Source: Bradyrhizobium sp. CCBAU 53338 (lineage in GTDB: Bacteria; Pseudomonadota; Alphaproteobacteria; Rhizobiales; Xanthobacteraceae). Taken from it: DNA of 64,000 nucleotides. Location of the stretch: NCBI RefSeq assembly GCF_015291665.1, contig NZ_CP030049.1:806001-870000 (forward strand), written 5' to 3'. The notes beneath the pieces are model-generated. The model was not told where the DNA came from. It searched no databases and saw only the letters and a list, made by a program, of their open reading frames with translations. Below, in pieces: positions 1 to 8,675 of this stretch (position 1 is its first letter; the number at the start of each line of letters is the position of its first letter). The position numbers were made by a program, and so were the translations under genes.

Positions 1-684
1 CTGGTGATCTTTCACGGCGATGTCGGCACCGGCAAGACCGCAACAGCGGAGTGCATCGCCAACAAGTTGGTAATCGAGGCCAGAAGCGAAGATTCGATCC
101 TGTTCAAGCTGAGTAACCGCGTCCGCGGCAGCGGCATGGTCGGCGAGATGGGAACATTGATCGCGGAAGCCTTCAAGAAGGTCATTCAATCGGCCGGCAA
201 GCACCGCCGCGCGGTCCTGATCATCGACGAAGGCGACAGCCTCGCCGCCTCGCGCGCCCAGGAGCACAGCCACCACGAAGACAAGGTAGCGGTGAACACG
301 CTCATTCAGGGCGTCGATGACCTGCGCCAGTACGGCGGCCGGATCGTGGTGATCCTGTGCACCAACCGGCTGTCGGTCCTGGATCCTGCCTTGTGCCGCC
401 GCGCCGCCATCATCGAGGAGTTCCGCCGTCCAACGGACGACGAGCGCCGCCAATTGCTCACGATGGATCTGGCCGGGTTGTCTCTGACGCCCATTCAGCT
501 ATCGCAGCTCGTCGAAGCCACCGGAGCGCGGGCAGGCAAGCCGTCCTGGACCTATTCGGATATCAGGACGAGGCTCTATCCGGCCGCGCTGGCAAAGGCC
601 TTCCCGAGCGGGCCACTGCGCTTCGATCAACTCAAGCTCGCCGCCGCGGCGATCACCGCGTCGCCGGTGATGGAGGATCGCTGA
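1..684 (+). CDS. AAA+ ATPase, 5' end outside the window
   Basis: This is the C-terminal 227 codons of an AAA+ ATPase; the reading frame is already open at base 1, so the true start lies upstream. A Walker A motif (GDVGTGKT) is near residue 6, Walker B (AVLIIDEGD) near residue 75, and a sensor-1 asparagine (LCTN) near residue 120. A paired arginine follows (CRRAAI), placed like an arginine finger. The type is the FtsH/CDC48-like remodelling ATPases. The stop overlaps the next gene's start (ATGA), so the genes are translationally coupled. The partners (a SLOG/deoxyribosyltransferase-like protein and a DEDDh exonuclease) suggest a defence operon in which this ATPase senses or remodels a target; that role is inference. 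Confidence 0.85.
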   Translation: MVIFHGDVGTGKTATAECIANKLVIEARSEDSILFKLSNRVRGSGMVGEMGTLIAEAFKKVIQSAGKHRRAVLIIDEGDSLAASRAQEHSHHEDKVAVNTLIQGVDDLRQYGGRIVVILCTNRLSVLDPALCRRAAIIEEFRRPTDDERRQLLTMDLAGLSLTPIQLSQLVEATGARAGKPSWTYSDIRTRLYPAALAKAFPSGPLRFDQLKLAAAAITASPVMEDR

Positions 685-1850
685 TGGCGCGCTCCCCTCT
701 GTTCGGCCGGCGCATCCACATTGCCGGCAGCATCGTCGAAGACCTTGCCATCGCCTCGACCGCCGACGTCAATCAGGCCCGCGAGCTCGTTGCTGCGCTG
801 GTCAAGGAATTGGCCCGTCGCGGTGCGAATTTCGTCGTGCCTGTCGACGCTGAACCTCTGCGCAAATCCGACGGGCTTCCGATCTGCTTCGACTGGCTGA
901 TCTGGAAGACGCTCAGGGAGAGCCTCGCGTCACGCCCGGCGAATGTTCCGGGCCCGCTCGCGGTCGCCGTGCAGCACCACAAGAGCGAAGATCAGGTCCC
1001 GGCTGAGTATGCCGACCTATGGGACGAGCTGCGCAGCTCGCCAATGGTCAAGATCGAGAACGCCGCGCACTGGAACATGGCCAGCAAGCGCATGGAAGCC
1101 CAGGCCCGCTTCGGCGATATTCTTGTCGCGCTCGGGGGGACGGAAGGGGTCCTCTACCTCGCAAATCTCTACCACGATGCCGGAAAGCCGATCATTCCCC
1201 TCAATCTTCCCGTGTCGCCGGAAACGGCGGGCGCTCGCCGGCTCTACAGCTTCGGATTGACTAGCAGCCAAACCCGCCGCCTGTTCCAGGTTGCGGATGA
1301 CGGCGACGCCCATGACTGGCTCAACAAGATCCGGTTTCCGCCGCGCCAGTCCATCCCCGATCGCGTCGCGGTCCTCGTCGACCTGCTCGAGTCCCTGGAA
1401 AGACCAAAGGCCTTCGCGGTGCGGCTGCTGAATCCGGCGCTGCCGGACTATGCCGACGTGCAGGACTTTTTCGACACCGTCGTGCAGCCGGTGATCGAGA
1501 ACGAGCTTGGCTACCGGCTCGTCGTCATCGACGGCCGGCAAGCCCACGACCATGCCCGTATCGATCAGGAAATCTTCGCCAAGTTGCACCGCAGCGCCGT
1601 CGTGATCGCCGACATTACCGGCGGACGATCGAATTGTTTCCTCGAGCTGGGATATGCTCTGGGTCGCGGGCTGCCTACTATGGTGACGGCGCGTGAGGGC
1701 TCGGACCTGCCGTTTGACATCACCACGCTCTCTGGCCTGCATTGGAAGAACAGCGGCGCGGCCGAGGATCGCCGGCGCGCCTTCCGCGAACATTGGCAGG
1801 CGATCCGCACGCGACCCTCGCTCGTGCCGGCGGAGCCATTGATCTCATGA
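684..1850 (+). CDS. SLOG / nucleoside deoxyribosyltransferase-like protein
   Basis: A 388-residue protein starting at the ATG that overlaps the ATPase stop. The N-terminal half begins with a Rossmann-like strand (RRIHIAGSI) followed by a long region resembling SLOG-type nucleotide-binding domains. The C-terminal 150 residues contain the pattern VVIADITGG...CFLELGYALGRGLPTM, which is typical of nucleoside 2-deoxyribosyltransferase-like and TIR-like folds. In prokaryotic conflict systems such domains sense or cleave nucleotides such as NAD or ADP-ribose derivatives. It sits in a tight operon between an AAA+ ATPase and a DEDDh exonuclease. The family call rests on motif resemblance only; the substrate is unknown. 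Confidence 0.6.
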   Translation: MARSPLFGRRIHIAGSIVEDLAIASTADVNQARELVAALVKELARRGANFVVPVDAEPLRKSDGLPICFDWLIWKTLRESLASRPANVPGPLAVAVQHHKSEDQVPAEYADLWDELRSSPMVKIENAAHWNMASKRMEAQARFGDILVALGGTEGVLYLANLYHDAGKPIIPLNLPVSPETAGARRLYSFGLTSSQTRRLFQVADDGDAHDWLNKIRFPPRQSIPDRVAVLVDLLESLERPKAFAVRLLNPALPDYADVQDFFDTVVQPVIENELGYRLVVIDGRQAHDHARIDQEIFAKLHRSAVVIADITGGRSNCFLELGYALGRGLPTMVTAREGSDLPFDITTLSGLHWKNSGAAEDRRRAFREHWQAIRTRPSLVPAEPLIS

Positions 1851-2401
1851 GGCGTAAAACCGAAGTGTTCGTCTCAGTCGACGTTGAAACCGCCGGGCCG
1901 ATCCCCGGTGAGTACAGCCTTCTGTCGATCGGCGCCTGCGTTGTCAACGATCCGGCAAAGACCTTCTCCTGCGAATTGAAGCCGATCAATCGCAATGCCG
2001 ATCCGAAAGCCCTGCAGGTTTCCGGCCTGTCGCTGGATGAGCTTGCCAAGAACGGGCTCGAACCGGCGGAGGCGATGCGGGCCTTCGCGCAGTGGCTCGA
2101 CGCGCTTGTTGAAAAAGACGGCTCGGTCGTCTTCGTCGGGCTCAACGCGCCGTTCGATTGGTCATTCGTAAATTATTATTTCCATCGGTTCACGGGCGAT
2201 AATCCATTCGGGTTCACGGCTTTGGACATCAAGGCGCTTTTCATGGGTGCGACGGGGTGCGATTGGGCCGATACGCGATCGAGCAAAATGACGGAGCGCC
2301 TGTCGCCTCGGTTGAAGGGCGATCATCAGGCCCTGCATGATGCGCAGTATCAGGCCGAGTTATTCAGTCTCATTCGAACCAAGCTCTTGGGAAATCGGTA
2401 G
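1847..2401 (+). CDS. DEDDh-type 3'-5' exonuclease (DnaQ-like)
   Basis: A 184-residue protein. The start ATG at 1847 overlaps the upstream stop by four bases. The ExoI motif appears as VSVDVETAG near residue 10 (DxE), ExoII as FVGLNAPFDWSFV near residue 97 (conserved D), and the C-terminal motif as GDHQALHDAQYQ near residue 163 (H and D). These match the DEDDh exonuclease superfamily that includes the DNA polymerase III epsilon subunit and RNase T. It stands alone rather than fused to a polymerase. Its place downstream of an AAA+ ATPase and a nucleotide-binding protein suggests it is the nuclease of a defence operon. Confidence 0.85.
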   Translation: MRRKTEVFVSVDVETAGPIPGEYSLLSIGACVVNDPAKTFSCELKPINRNADPKALQVSGLSLDELAKNGLEPAEAMRAFAQWLDALVEKDGSVVFVGLNAPFDWSFVNYYFHRFTGDNPFGFTALDIKALFMGATGCDWADTRSSKMTERLSPRLKGDHQALHDAQYQAELFSLIRTKLLGNR

Positions 2402-2524
2402 AGCATGGCGGGAGACATGAAGCGACGCTCGCTCATTGTCGAAGGACCACTCGCATTCGCGATGCAACTTTTTGCAAAGCAACTACGTTTGATCGGTCGC
2501 TTTTCTATTAAAGGGGAACAATAG

Positions 2525-3199
2525 GTGGCATCAGTCGCGCGATATGTCGTTGAGCGGTCGCCGGACCAGGTCCGGCTCGCTTTCAAGAGCGTCCTCGAAA
2601 TTTGCAAGGAAAGGAATATCTCCAGCGTGACGTTGGTGGTGCCGCAGAAGGGCGGCTTCGATCGGACCATCGTGGCCGAATTCCTCGGACCGAACGTCGT
2701 AAAGGCGCTCGTCAAGGGGCAACCCGTTCTGGTGGCGCAGGGCGTTCAGATGAAGTTGGAAAGTGCGCAGACCTCCCGGGGGAGTTGGTCAGATGGGCTG
2801 CTGATCGGCGGCCACATCTCGGACAAAGACATGAACAAGCTGGACGATGCGATCGGCGCGCAAGCGATCGTCTACCTTCCTTGGAACGATACCGACGGCA
2901 AAAACTGGCGAGCGACATGGGGAGCTCAGATCGTAGGAGCCACTACTGCACCGGCACCGACCGTTAGTTTGCCCGAGCCCGTGGAGGAGGCGCTGCAGAG
3001 CCTGACCCAAGCCGTCAATTTGGGTACGGGTCTCAATCATCCCTCAGACAAGAAACACGCAGAGCGCACAATCGCGCAGCTGCGTCAGGAAGGGCATTCG
3101 TTTGATCCAGTTGAGGTCCGCCGATGGGCTCAGCGGAACGGCTGGTCGTCAAGTGCGGCCGCAGACCTTGAAAAGGTAGCTCGCAAAGCATTCCGATAA
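2525..3199 (+). CDS. Uncharacterised protein ending the AAA/SLOG/exonuclease operon
   Basis: A 224-residue protein with a GTG start, preceded by a clear ribosome site (aaagggga, about 6 bases upstream). I do not recognise the family. Residues 1-140 alternate strands and helices, consistent with an alpha/beta domain, and include the runs SVTLVVPQKGG and SDGLLIGGHISD. A proline-rich linker near residue 145 leads to a helical C-terminus (HPSDKKHAERTIAQLR onward). It lies 123 bases after the exonuclease on the same strand, so co-transcription is likely but not shown. The codon use and absence of other long frames support a real gene. Confidence 0.6.
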   Translation: MASVARYVVERSPDQVRLAFKSVLEICKERNISSVTLVVPQKGGFDRTIVAEFLGPNVVKALVKGQPVLVAQGVQMKLESAQTSRGSWSDGLLIGGHISDKDMNKLDDAIGAQAIVYLPWNDTDGKNWRATWGAQIVGATTAPAPTVSLPEPVEEALQSLTQAVNLGTGLNHPSDKKHAERTIAQLRQEGHSFDPVEVRRWAQRNGWSSSAAADLEKVARKAFR

Positions 3200-3279
3200 G
3201 GTCAGTGTTGGATTCTAGTTTGGGATCCAGAGAAGGCAGCCGTTGAGAAGAATATATCGATGTCTCCTGCGCATTCGCC

Positions 3280-3648
3280 GTGATGGCGGACCTCAAGCGC
3301 GGCGAGCCGGATTGGAGCCTGCTGGGCGTCCCTGGCGCGGCGGACCTGCCGGCTATACGCTGGAAGCAGATCAATCTGGACAAACTGCCTGCCGAGCACA
3401 GGGCGAAGCTCGTCGCGCAAGTCGAGAAAGTCTTGCGCAACGCATGGGGTCGGAGGAGGAAACCCTCCATTTACCTGGCGGCCATGCGATGGCAACTTGT
3501 TCAGACGGCTTCTCCAGGGGAGACGCTGCCACCCAGCGAGGCCGGAGCGCGCCTCAGCTCAGTCGCCCATCGCGAGCCTCGCCGCGACCTGTCTCGTTGT
3601 CAGCATGAAATTTTTGAATCGTTGGCGCTGATCGATTCATTTATTTAA
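3280..3648 (+). pseudogene. Gene remnant running into the WGR repeat
   Basis: A 122-codon frame. Its first 55 residues look like real protein, with the phrase DWSLLGVPGAADLPAIRWK followed by a helix. I associate this loosely with the C-termini of rhizobial nucleotidyltransferase-like proteins and am not certain. No ribosome site is evident and the expected N-terminal part is absent. The last 14 codons read into the repeat that carries WGR copy 1 (from about 3607), so the 3' end is a chimera. It is best treated as a truncated remnant. Confidence 0.3.
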
Positions 3649-4080
3649 TTGGACGGTCGATTCGGCGGCTGCGATTCTGGCGCATGTCCGAACTCACCGT
3701 GCAATATCTCGTGCTCGAGCGTCGCGATCCGGCCCGTAACATGGCGCGGTTCTATGTGCTCACGATTGAGCCGACGCTCTTTGGCGATACGGCATTGGTG
3801 CGCGAATGGGGCCGTCTCGGTGGGCGCGGTCGACGGCGACTCGATCTGTTCAAGCCGTCGAGGCTCTTGAGTCCTGGCTCAGGCGCAACGCCCGTCGCGG
3901 TTACGTCCAGCGGCACTTTCCGGGCTCGGAGCCGGCGTGCGACACGCCACAAGTCGGCTGATCTGGACAAAATGTCAGTGGAAGTATATCAAAGTAATCC
4001 GAGATCATACTCGACCATATTCCAAGAATTGCGAAAGTATTCCATAATTAATTATGCGAATTTAAATAGTGTCATGGTTT
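3607..4080 (+). repeat. Long repeat, copy 1 (WGR unit)
   Basis: This stretch is a diverged direct copy of 38661-39130. Identity is high from gaaatttttgaatc through the WGR reading frame. It falls in the middle and recovers downstream at tatatcaaagtaatc and at caagaattgc(g/a)aaagtattccataat. Copy 1 lacks 13 bases after GATCTGTTC that copy 2 keeps. The two copies have the same orientation and bracket about 35 kb of sequence rich in defence genes. Confidence 0.85.
3684..3961 (+). pseudogene. WGR-domain protein, frameshifted copy
   Basis: The first 57 codons encode a WGR domain (VREWGRLGGRGRRRLDLF), near-identical to the intact gene at 38739. A 13-base deletion after codon 57 shifts the frame. 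Reading on in the other frame restores the expected tail (AVEALESWLRRN, then RGYVQRH) to a stop at 3961. Taken literally, the shifted frame would run to 4109 with unrelated residues. WGR domains are thought to bind nucleic acid and occur as small proteins on rhizobial symbiosis replicons. This copy is probably inactive. Confidence 0.85.
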
Positions 4081-4395
4081 CAGTAGGAGAGATCAACCGA
4101 ACTCCATAATAGAAATGCTCCATCAGTTGCTATTCAAGCGAGGCGTGGATCCGTGCGGCGCCAGATCGCCGGGAATGAGTGAAACAGATCGAGTCGACCG
4201 CGCTGTTGCCCACAAGCAGAGCATGTGTCATTCGACATGGTCACCGGCTCCCGCCATCCGGAACTGACCCCCCGCATTGCCTCACTAAAAATGTTACCGG
4301 ACAACTTCTCTGCCGTGTCTGGGGCGGAGCTGCCGAATCAGTTCGGTGGCAGGTATGGCAGGGAAGATCAGCATGCGCGCAAAGCGCGAGATCAG

Positions 4396-5338
4396 ATCAG
4401 CGGGTGGACCGAATGCTTTCCGCTTGTTGTGCGTGAAGCAGCTCTTGTGGTCGAAGCTCTCGAGCGCGCAGAACCTATTTCCCTGGCCCGTTCGGGGGCT
4501 CGATTTTGACAACGACAGCGCCTTCATGAACGACACGGTCGTGTCGTGGTGCCGTTCTCACGATGTCGAAGTCACTCGTTCCAGGGCCTACAAGAAGAAC
4601 GATCAGGCATTCGTTGAACAAAAGAACGGAGCTATCGTTCGCCGCCTGGTGGGCTACGGGCGGTTTGAAGGCATTGATGCCGCCCGTTCATTGGTTCGCC
4701 TGTTTGCGGCGGCCCGGCTATACATCAATTTCTTCCAGCCCTCGTTTAAGCTGAAGGAGAAGCACCGCGAAGGTGCCAAGATGATCAAGTGCTATCTTCC
4801 TCCCGCTACGCCGTACGAAAAAGCATTGGTCCACCCGAGGCTCAATGAGGCATTCAAAGGTCGGCTGCGGGAGATTTACCGGACGCTTGATCCTGTGGCA
4901 TTGCTGGCACAGATGCGGGACGCTCAGAATGAGTTGGGTAAGCGTGTCGATCAACGGGCTGGAAAGTCAGCGATGACTGTCGCGCAGGGGCACAGTGATT
5001 TGGCGGCCTTTGCCCGAGAGCTCGGCGATGGTTGGAAACAGGGTGAGCAGCGAGGCATTCATCGGCGTCGCTATGTGCGGCGCAAGCCTGTGCCACGTCG
5101 GCCATCGATGCTCGACCCATACATTCCCATCATCGAGGAATGGCTCGCCGCAGCTCCGCACTTGTCTGCGGTCGATCTTCTCTCCCTGCTGGAAGCGCAT
5201 GCGCCCGGTCGGTTCAGCGGCCATCAGCGGCGCACGGTGCAGCGATTGGTGAAGAATTGGCGATCAAAGGCCGCTCGACAGCTCATCAGCAACACAGAGA
5301 TCACACTATCGGTCCAAGCTTCGCGCCTTCGTATTTAA
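4396..5338 (+). pseudogene. Integrase-core (ISNCY-like) transposase, truncated and frameshifted
   Basis: The catalytic core is visible: GLDFDNDSAFMND supplies the second acidic residue and NDQAFVEQKNGA the glutamate of a DDE integrase fold. The C-terminal region continues to 5338. The preceding segment (SGWTEC, then a helix) lies in a different frame, so there is a frameshift near 4470. The N-terminal domain and first catalytic aspartate are missing. The sequence after the stop (cctgacaggttc) resembles the conserved right end of such elements. This is a dead insertion-sequence remnant, closest to ISNCY-type transposases in my judgement. Confidence 0.75.
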
Positions 5339-5538
5339 TCCTGACAGGTTCTTTCGCTGAAGCACCGCAAGCCGCTCGCTCGCTACGGCGCTCTGGGGGG
5401 CGAGCTTCGCGAGCGGCTTGCTCCGACTCGCGGCAGTCGATCCAGAAGACACCAGGGTGACTTCGGTAACATTGTCATCTGAGGCAATATGGGGGGCAGT
5501 TTTCCATGGCGCGCGACACATAAGGAATGCGGTATTTG

Positions 5539-5759
5539 CCGCTTTGCGAGCAAGACCGTTCCTGTGCCGGGATCGCTGGTCGATTTCTTGGCTCCGCGGT
5601 CCACCAAGGCTTCGAGGTTTTCGAGCCCACCGAGCTTGCGATAAGTCGGCCCCGTACCGTATGTGCGATGCTTTTCCAAAGTTCGGCGGACAGGCCGAGA
5701 AAGCGTGCCGCTTCGGGGCTCCGCAAGTATCGCGGCGGCAGCCGGCGGTGGTCTGGCAT
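5539..5759 (-). pseudogene. Excisionase/AlpA-like helix-turn-helix gene, broken
   Basis: Reading leftward from an ATG at 5759, the protein begins MPDHRRLPPRYLRSPEAARFLGLS, the helix-turn-helix start of small AlpA/excisionase-like regulators common in rhizobial integrative elements. After about 25 codons the continuation (KHRTYGTGPTYRKLGG) is in another frame. About five codons also appear to be missing before ALVDRGAKKSTSDPG. The gene is therefore doubly damaged. It marks the former presence of an integrative element next to the transposase remnant. Confidence 0.65.
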
Positions 5760-5963
5760 TTGAGATGCTCCCTGCTCTTCTGGAGGGCTCGCGCGGCTGA
5801 TCGCGTGCCGACGAGCATGATGGTGTGGAGTAGAAGAGCGCTTAAGGGGATGCCGAAGATGCGGGAATGATTTCGGCACCCCTGCTCTGTTCCTTGCGAG
5901 ATGACAGGCAGAGCACGGCCGTGTCTCTTTGGATGCAGAGGCCGTTGGCCGGTTAAGCCATCA

Positions 5964-6012
5964 ATCCACGGTATGGATGTGCTCCATCAAAACTATTGAG
6001 TTTTGCCGATCC
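5964..6012 (+). promoter_or_regulatory. nod box (NodD-binding promoter element)
   Basis: The 49 bases contain the ordered elements of a nod box: ATCCA, then GATG, then ATCAAAAC, then the TTTTGCCGATCC end. The spacing fits the 47-base consensus (ATCCA-N7-GATG-N6-ATCNAAAC...TTTTACCAATC). The orientation is rightward, toward the sulfotransferase that starts at 6658. NodD proteins bind these elements and activate transcription with plant flavonoids. I saw no functional nodulation gene between the box and 6658, so the leader would be about 600 bases or once carried another gene. Confidence 0.8.
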
Positions 6013-6657
6013 TACGAATGGCGGATATTGGGTTCAGATGGCGCACTTAGACATCGAGATGAGCTACCGTCTTCTTTGGCTGGCGAGGGAATGGCATCGT
6101 GGCGGCTCGAAGCGACGGGCTTCCGCGGTCGCTTTGCCGCTTATTTCCGATAAACCACGGTATAGCTTTTCTGATGGTCTCAATATGGCTTAGCTCCGCG
6201 CGGCGGGGCGATGCTTGGAGGCTCCGGCCCCGAAAGGAGCTGGGCGCAGCCGATCTCAGGTGCGGTGCTGTGGCTGGCTAAATGGATTGAATTCATGGCA
6301 CCCAGATCATGCGAAACAGGGATAGGGTCGTCTTCCATTTCCGCTACGAATGGGATCGATGAGAGTTACGGTCTATCTGCAACAAACCTGAACAACGGGC
6401 AATCTACGTACGCATTGCCAATCGGAGATGGCGCGCGTCCATCCGAAGCGCGCAGTAGGCGCTCATGCAGCGAACAAGCCAAAGCTGCCACAAGGGCCAT
6501 CGAATGTTGTCGCGGCATGATGTCATCCTCGCGGATGTCACGTCATCTGAGGATAGGGATGGTTGACCCTATCTGGATTGCCATTGCTGGTGTTGTCTCT
6601 TTCTACCGGACGAAGGTTTTAAGACGGACGCTCGGTCTGTCCAAGATAGGCTGTTGA
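6013..6657 (+). other. Leader region between nod box and sulfotransferase
   Basis: No convincing gene is present. Short frames at 5996-6193 and 6211-6657 have no recognisable domain and no ribosome site. The stretch may be an untranslated leader or the decayed remains of a first gene of the nod-box operon. Confidence 0.5.
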
Positions 6658-7863
6658 ATGATGAACCGCGATGTAAGCCATGCGCCTGCGGTGTGCTTTT
6701 TGCTCGGTCTTCCCCGCTCGGGGACGACGCTGCTAGCGCATTTGCTGCAGCGGCACCCGGATATTTTGGCTCCGCCTGAACCGTGGCTCATGTTGGCACT
6801 TGAGGCCTTCGGTAAAGTCGACCACCGCCACCCAGCCGGCGCATCATTGGTTCAAAGCGCAACCTCGCAGTTCTTGGGGCGAATAGATCGGATGATCGTT
6901 ACCCGCGCTTTTTCCGATGCAGCTTATTGCCAGTATTTAGCTGCTGCAGGCAAACGCACTCTCATAGACAAGACGCCGCGCTATTGGACGGTGCTCGACT
7001 TTTTGGATTCCCTTTATCCGGAAGCACCGCGTCTCGTTCTCATGCGTAACCCCTACGCCATCGCCGCATCACTGAAGACGACATGGGGCGTCCCTCTGCT
7101 GGCCGCAAGTTCCCCGCCCGCCATCGCATCGTGTCTCGCCGATATCGCGTTGGGCCAGCCCACGCCCGCGATCGCATCTTCTCTCGCAGATCTTGTCCTG
7201 GGCCTGCCTGCGCTAGCAGCATACCGCAGTCGACCTCAGACGCAGGTGGTCCACTATGAGACCCTTGTGGCGCACCCCGATGACGAAATTCGGCGCGTGC
7301 TTGCCGGCCTCGGTTACACTCCGACCGAGACGGGATCGGCGCCGGGGGGGCAGACGGACTATCTCCGCTCCAGCACTTTCGGAGATCGCAAGATCCTGGA
7401 GCGAAAGGCCGTCGATGACCGCTCAGTGGAGGCTTGGCAAACTGACTTGAGCATCGAAGAGATGCAAGTCGTGACCGACCTGGTTGGGGCGAAGCTCTTG
7501 ACAGAGCTCGGTTATGAGCGGGATTTTCAGTACGCAAAGCAAGCCGGCGTCGTCGATAGGGGGCCGGAAGCAACCCAAGGCTATCGCCACTTATTTCGGA
7601 CCTGCTGGGATTTTCTGGACGGCAAGACGGGAGGATCGTTCGAGCTCCCCGCCGAACTCAATAATAGTGGTGGGCAAGCGGAGGAACACGCCGCGGTTGC
7701 TTTCGCAGCCTCAGTGTTTCAGCAAGCGCAACGTCTGGCCGCCACTAAGAAGGAAGAGAATCTGCGGGTGGCAAATTCAATCGCGGCGCAGTTGAACGAG
7801 GAGCTCACGGCGGTCGTGTCCTCGGAGGTGAGGCGACAGCTTGCGCCGGCGGGCCGACGATAG
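6658..7863 (+). CDS. Sulfotransferase, probable NodD-controlled
   Basis: A 401-residue cytosolic sulfotransferase that would transfer sulfate from PAPS. The 5'-phosphosulfate loop is LGLPRSGTTLLAHLLQRHPD at residues 14-33, and the 3'-phosphate-binding motif is VLMRNPYAIAASLKTTW near residue 125. An internal tandem duplication of about 19 residues is seen near residues 145-185 (PAIASCLADIALGQP and PAIASSLADLVLGLP). With a nod box upstream, a role in sulfating Nod factor, as NodH and NoeE do in other rhizobia, is plausible; the substrate is inference. It is flanked by transposon debris. The gene looks intact and starts at an ATGATG. Confidence 0.88.
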   Translation: MMNRDVSHAPAVCFLLGLPRSGTTLLAHLLQRHPDILAPPEPWLMLALEAFGKVDHRHPAGASLVQSATSQFLGRIDRMIVTRAFSDAAYCQYLAAAGKRTLIDKTPRYWTVLDFLDSLYPEAPRLVLMRNPYAIAASLKTTWGVPLLAASSPPAIASCLADIALGQPTPAIASSLADLVLGLPALAAYRSRPQTQVVHYETLVAHPDDEIRRVLAGLGYTPTETGSAPGGQTDYLRSSTFGDRKILERKAVDDRSVEAWQTDLSIEEMQVVTDLVGAKLLTELGYERDFQYAKQAGVVDRGPEATQGYRHLFRTCWDFLDGKTGGSFELPAELNNSGGQAEEHAAVAFAASVFQQAQRLAATKKEENLRVANSIAAQLNEELTAVVSSEVRRQLAPAGRR

Positions 7864-7976
7864 GACAAACGCGTGACCACCGCGCGCCCGATCGCCCCAC
7901 CGGCCCACAGGTCCCTCCCGCGCGCGCTGCTGCGTCGCTTGACGTGCAGTGGGAGCGAATAAGTCGAGGTAGTCGG

Positions 7977-8675
7977 TCATGATGTATCGCAGCGAGGTGC
8001 GCGTCGCGGCGGCGCACGCGGCGCAGGCCCAATCTCGACCATGCGGCCTCCGCAGATGGGGCACACGTCGAGGCGGTGACCAAGGAGGATGGCGCAGCGC
8101 TCACGATAGTCGACAGCTTCGGCAGGCGGAGGTGGCTGCGGGGCTTCAAGTGCCGCTCGGATGCGCGCGAGTTTGGCGGCGCGGCAGGCGTTCGCCAGGA
8201 AACCAAAATGACGGATGCGGCGGAACCCCTTCGGCAATATGTGAAGCAGAAAGTGACGAAGGAACTCCTCAGTGTCGAGCGTCATTACTTTGGATTTGTT
8301 CCCGGCGCGATAATCTTTCCACCGGAAGCGGACGTGGCCCTGCTCACAGGTAAGAAGCCGGCCGTTGGCGATCGCAACGCGATGAGTGTAGCGCCCGAGA
8401 TAAGTCAGAACCTGTTCTGGTCCGCCGAAGGGACGCTTGGCGTAGACGACCCACTCGACCTTGCGGAGGGCGTTTAGATGGCGGGCGAATGCCGCTGGCT
8501 CGACGAGGTGCGCGAGATGGCCGAACAACTGGAGCTTGGTGCCATCGAACGCCGCCTGCAGGCGCTCCAGGAATAGCCGACGATGCAATCGTGATAGCAC
8601 GCGAACGGGAAGGAAGAAGCCGGGGCGACAATGAACCCAGCTTCCATCAGGAGCGATCCCGCCGCCTGGTATGCC
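7977..8675 (-). pseudogene. IS91-family transposase, C-terminal fragment
   Basis: On the minus strand, the frame entering at about 8675 reads GGGIAPDGSWVHCRPGFFLP, then about 200 residues typical of IS91-type rolling-circle transposases. These include YAKRPFGGPEQVLTYLGRYTHR, which carries the catalytic-tyrosine region, and HRLDVCPICGGRMV, a C-terminal zinc motif. The N-terminal third is absent and no start codon remains. It lies just downstream of the sulfotransferase in convergent orientation. It is an inactive remnant. Confidence 0.85.

Noticed and set aside
1017..1793. 258-codon minus-strand frame
   Set aside because: Antisense to the SLOG-like gene; no recognisable domain.
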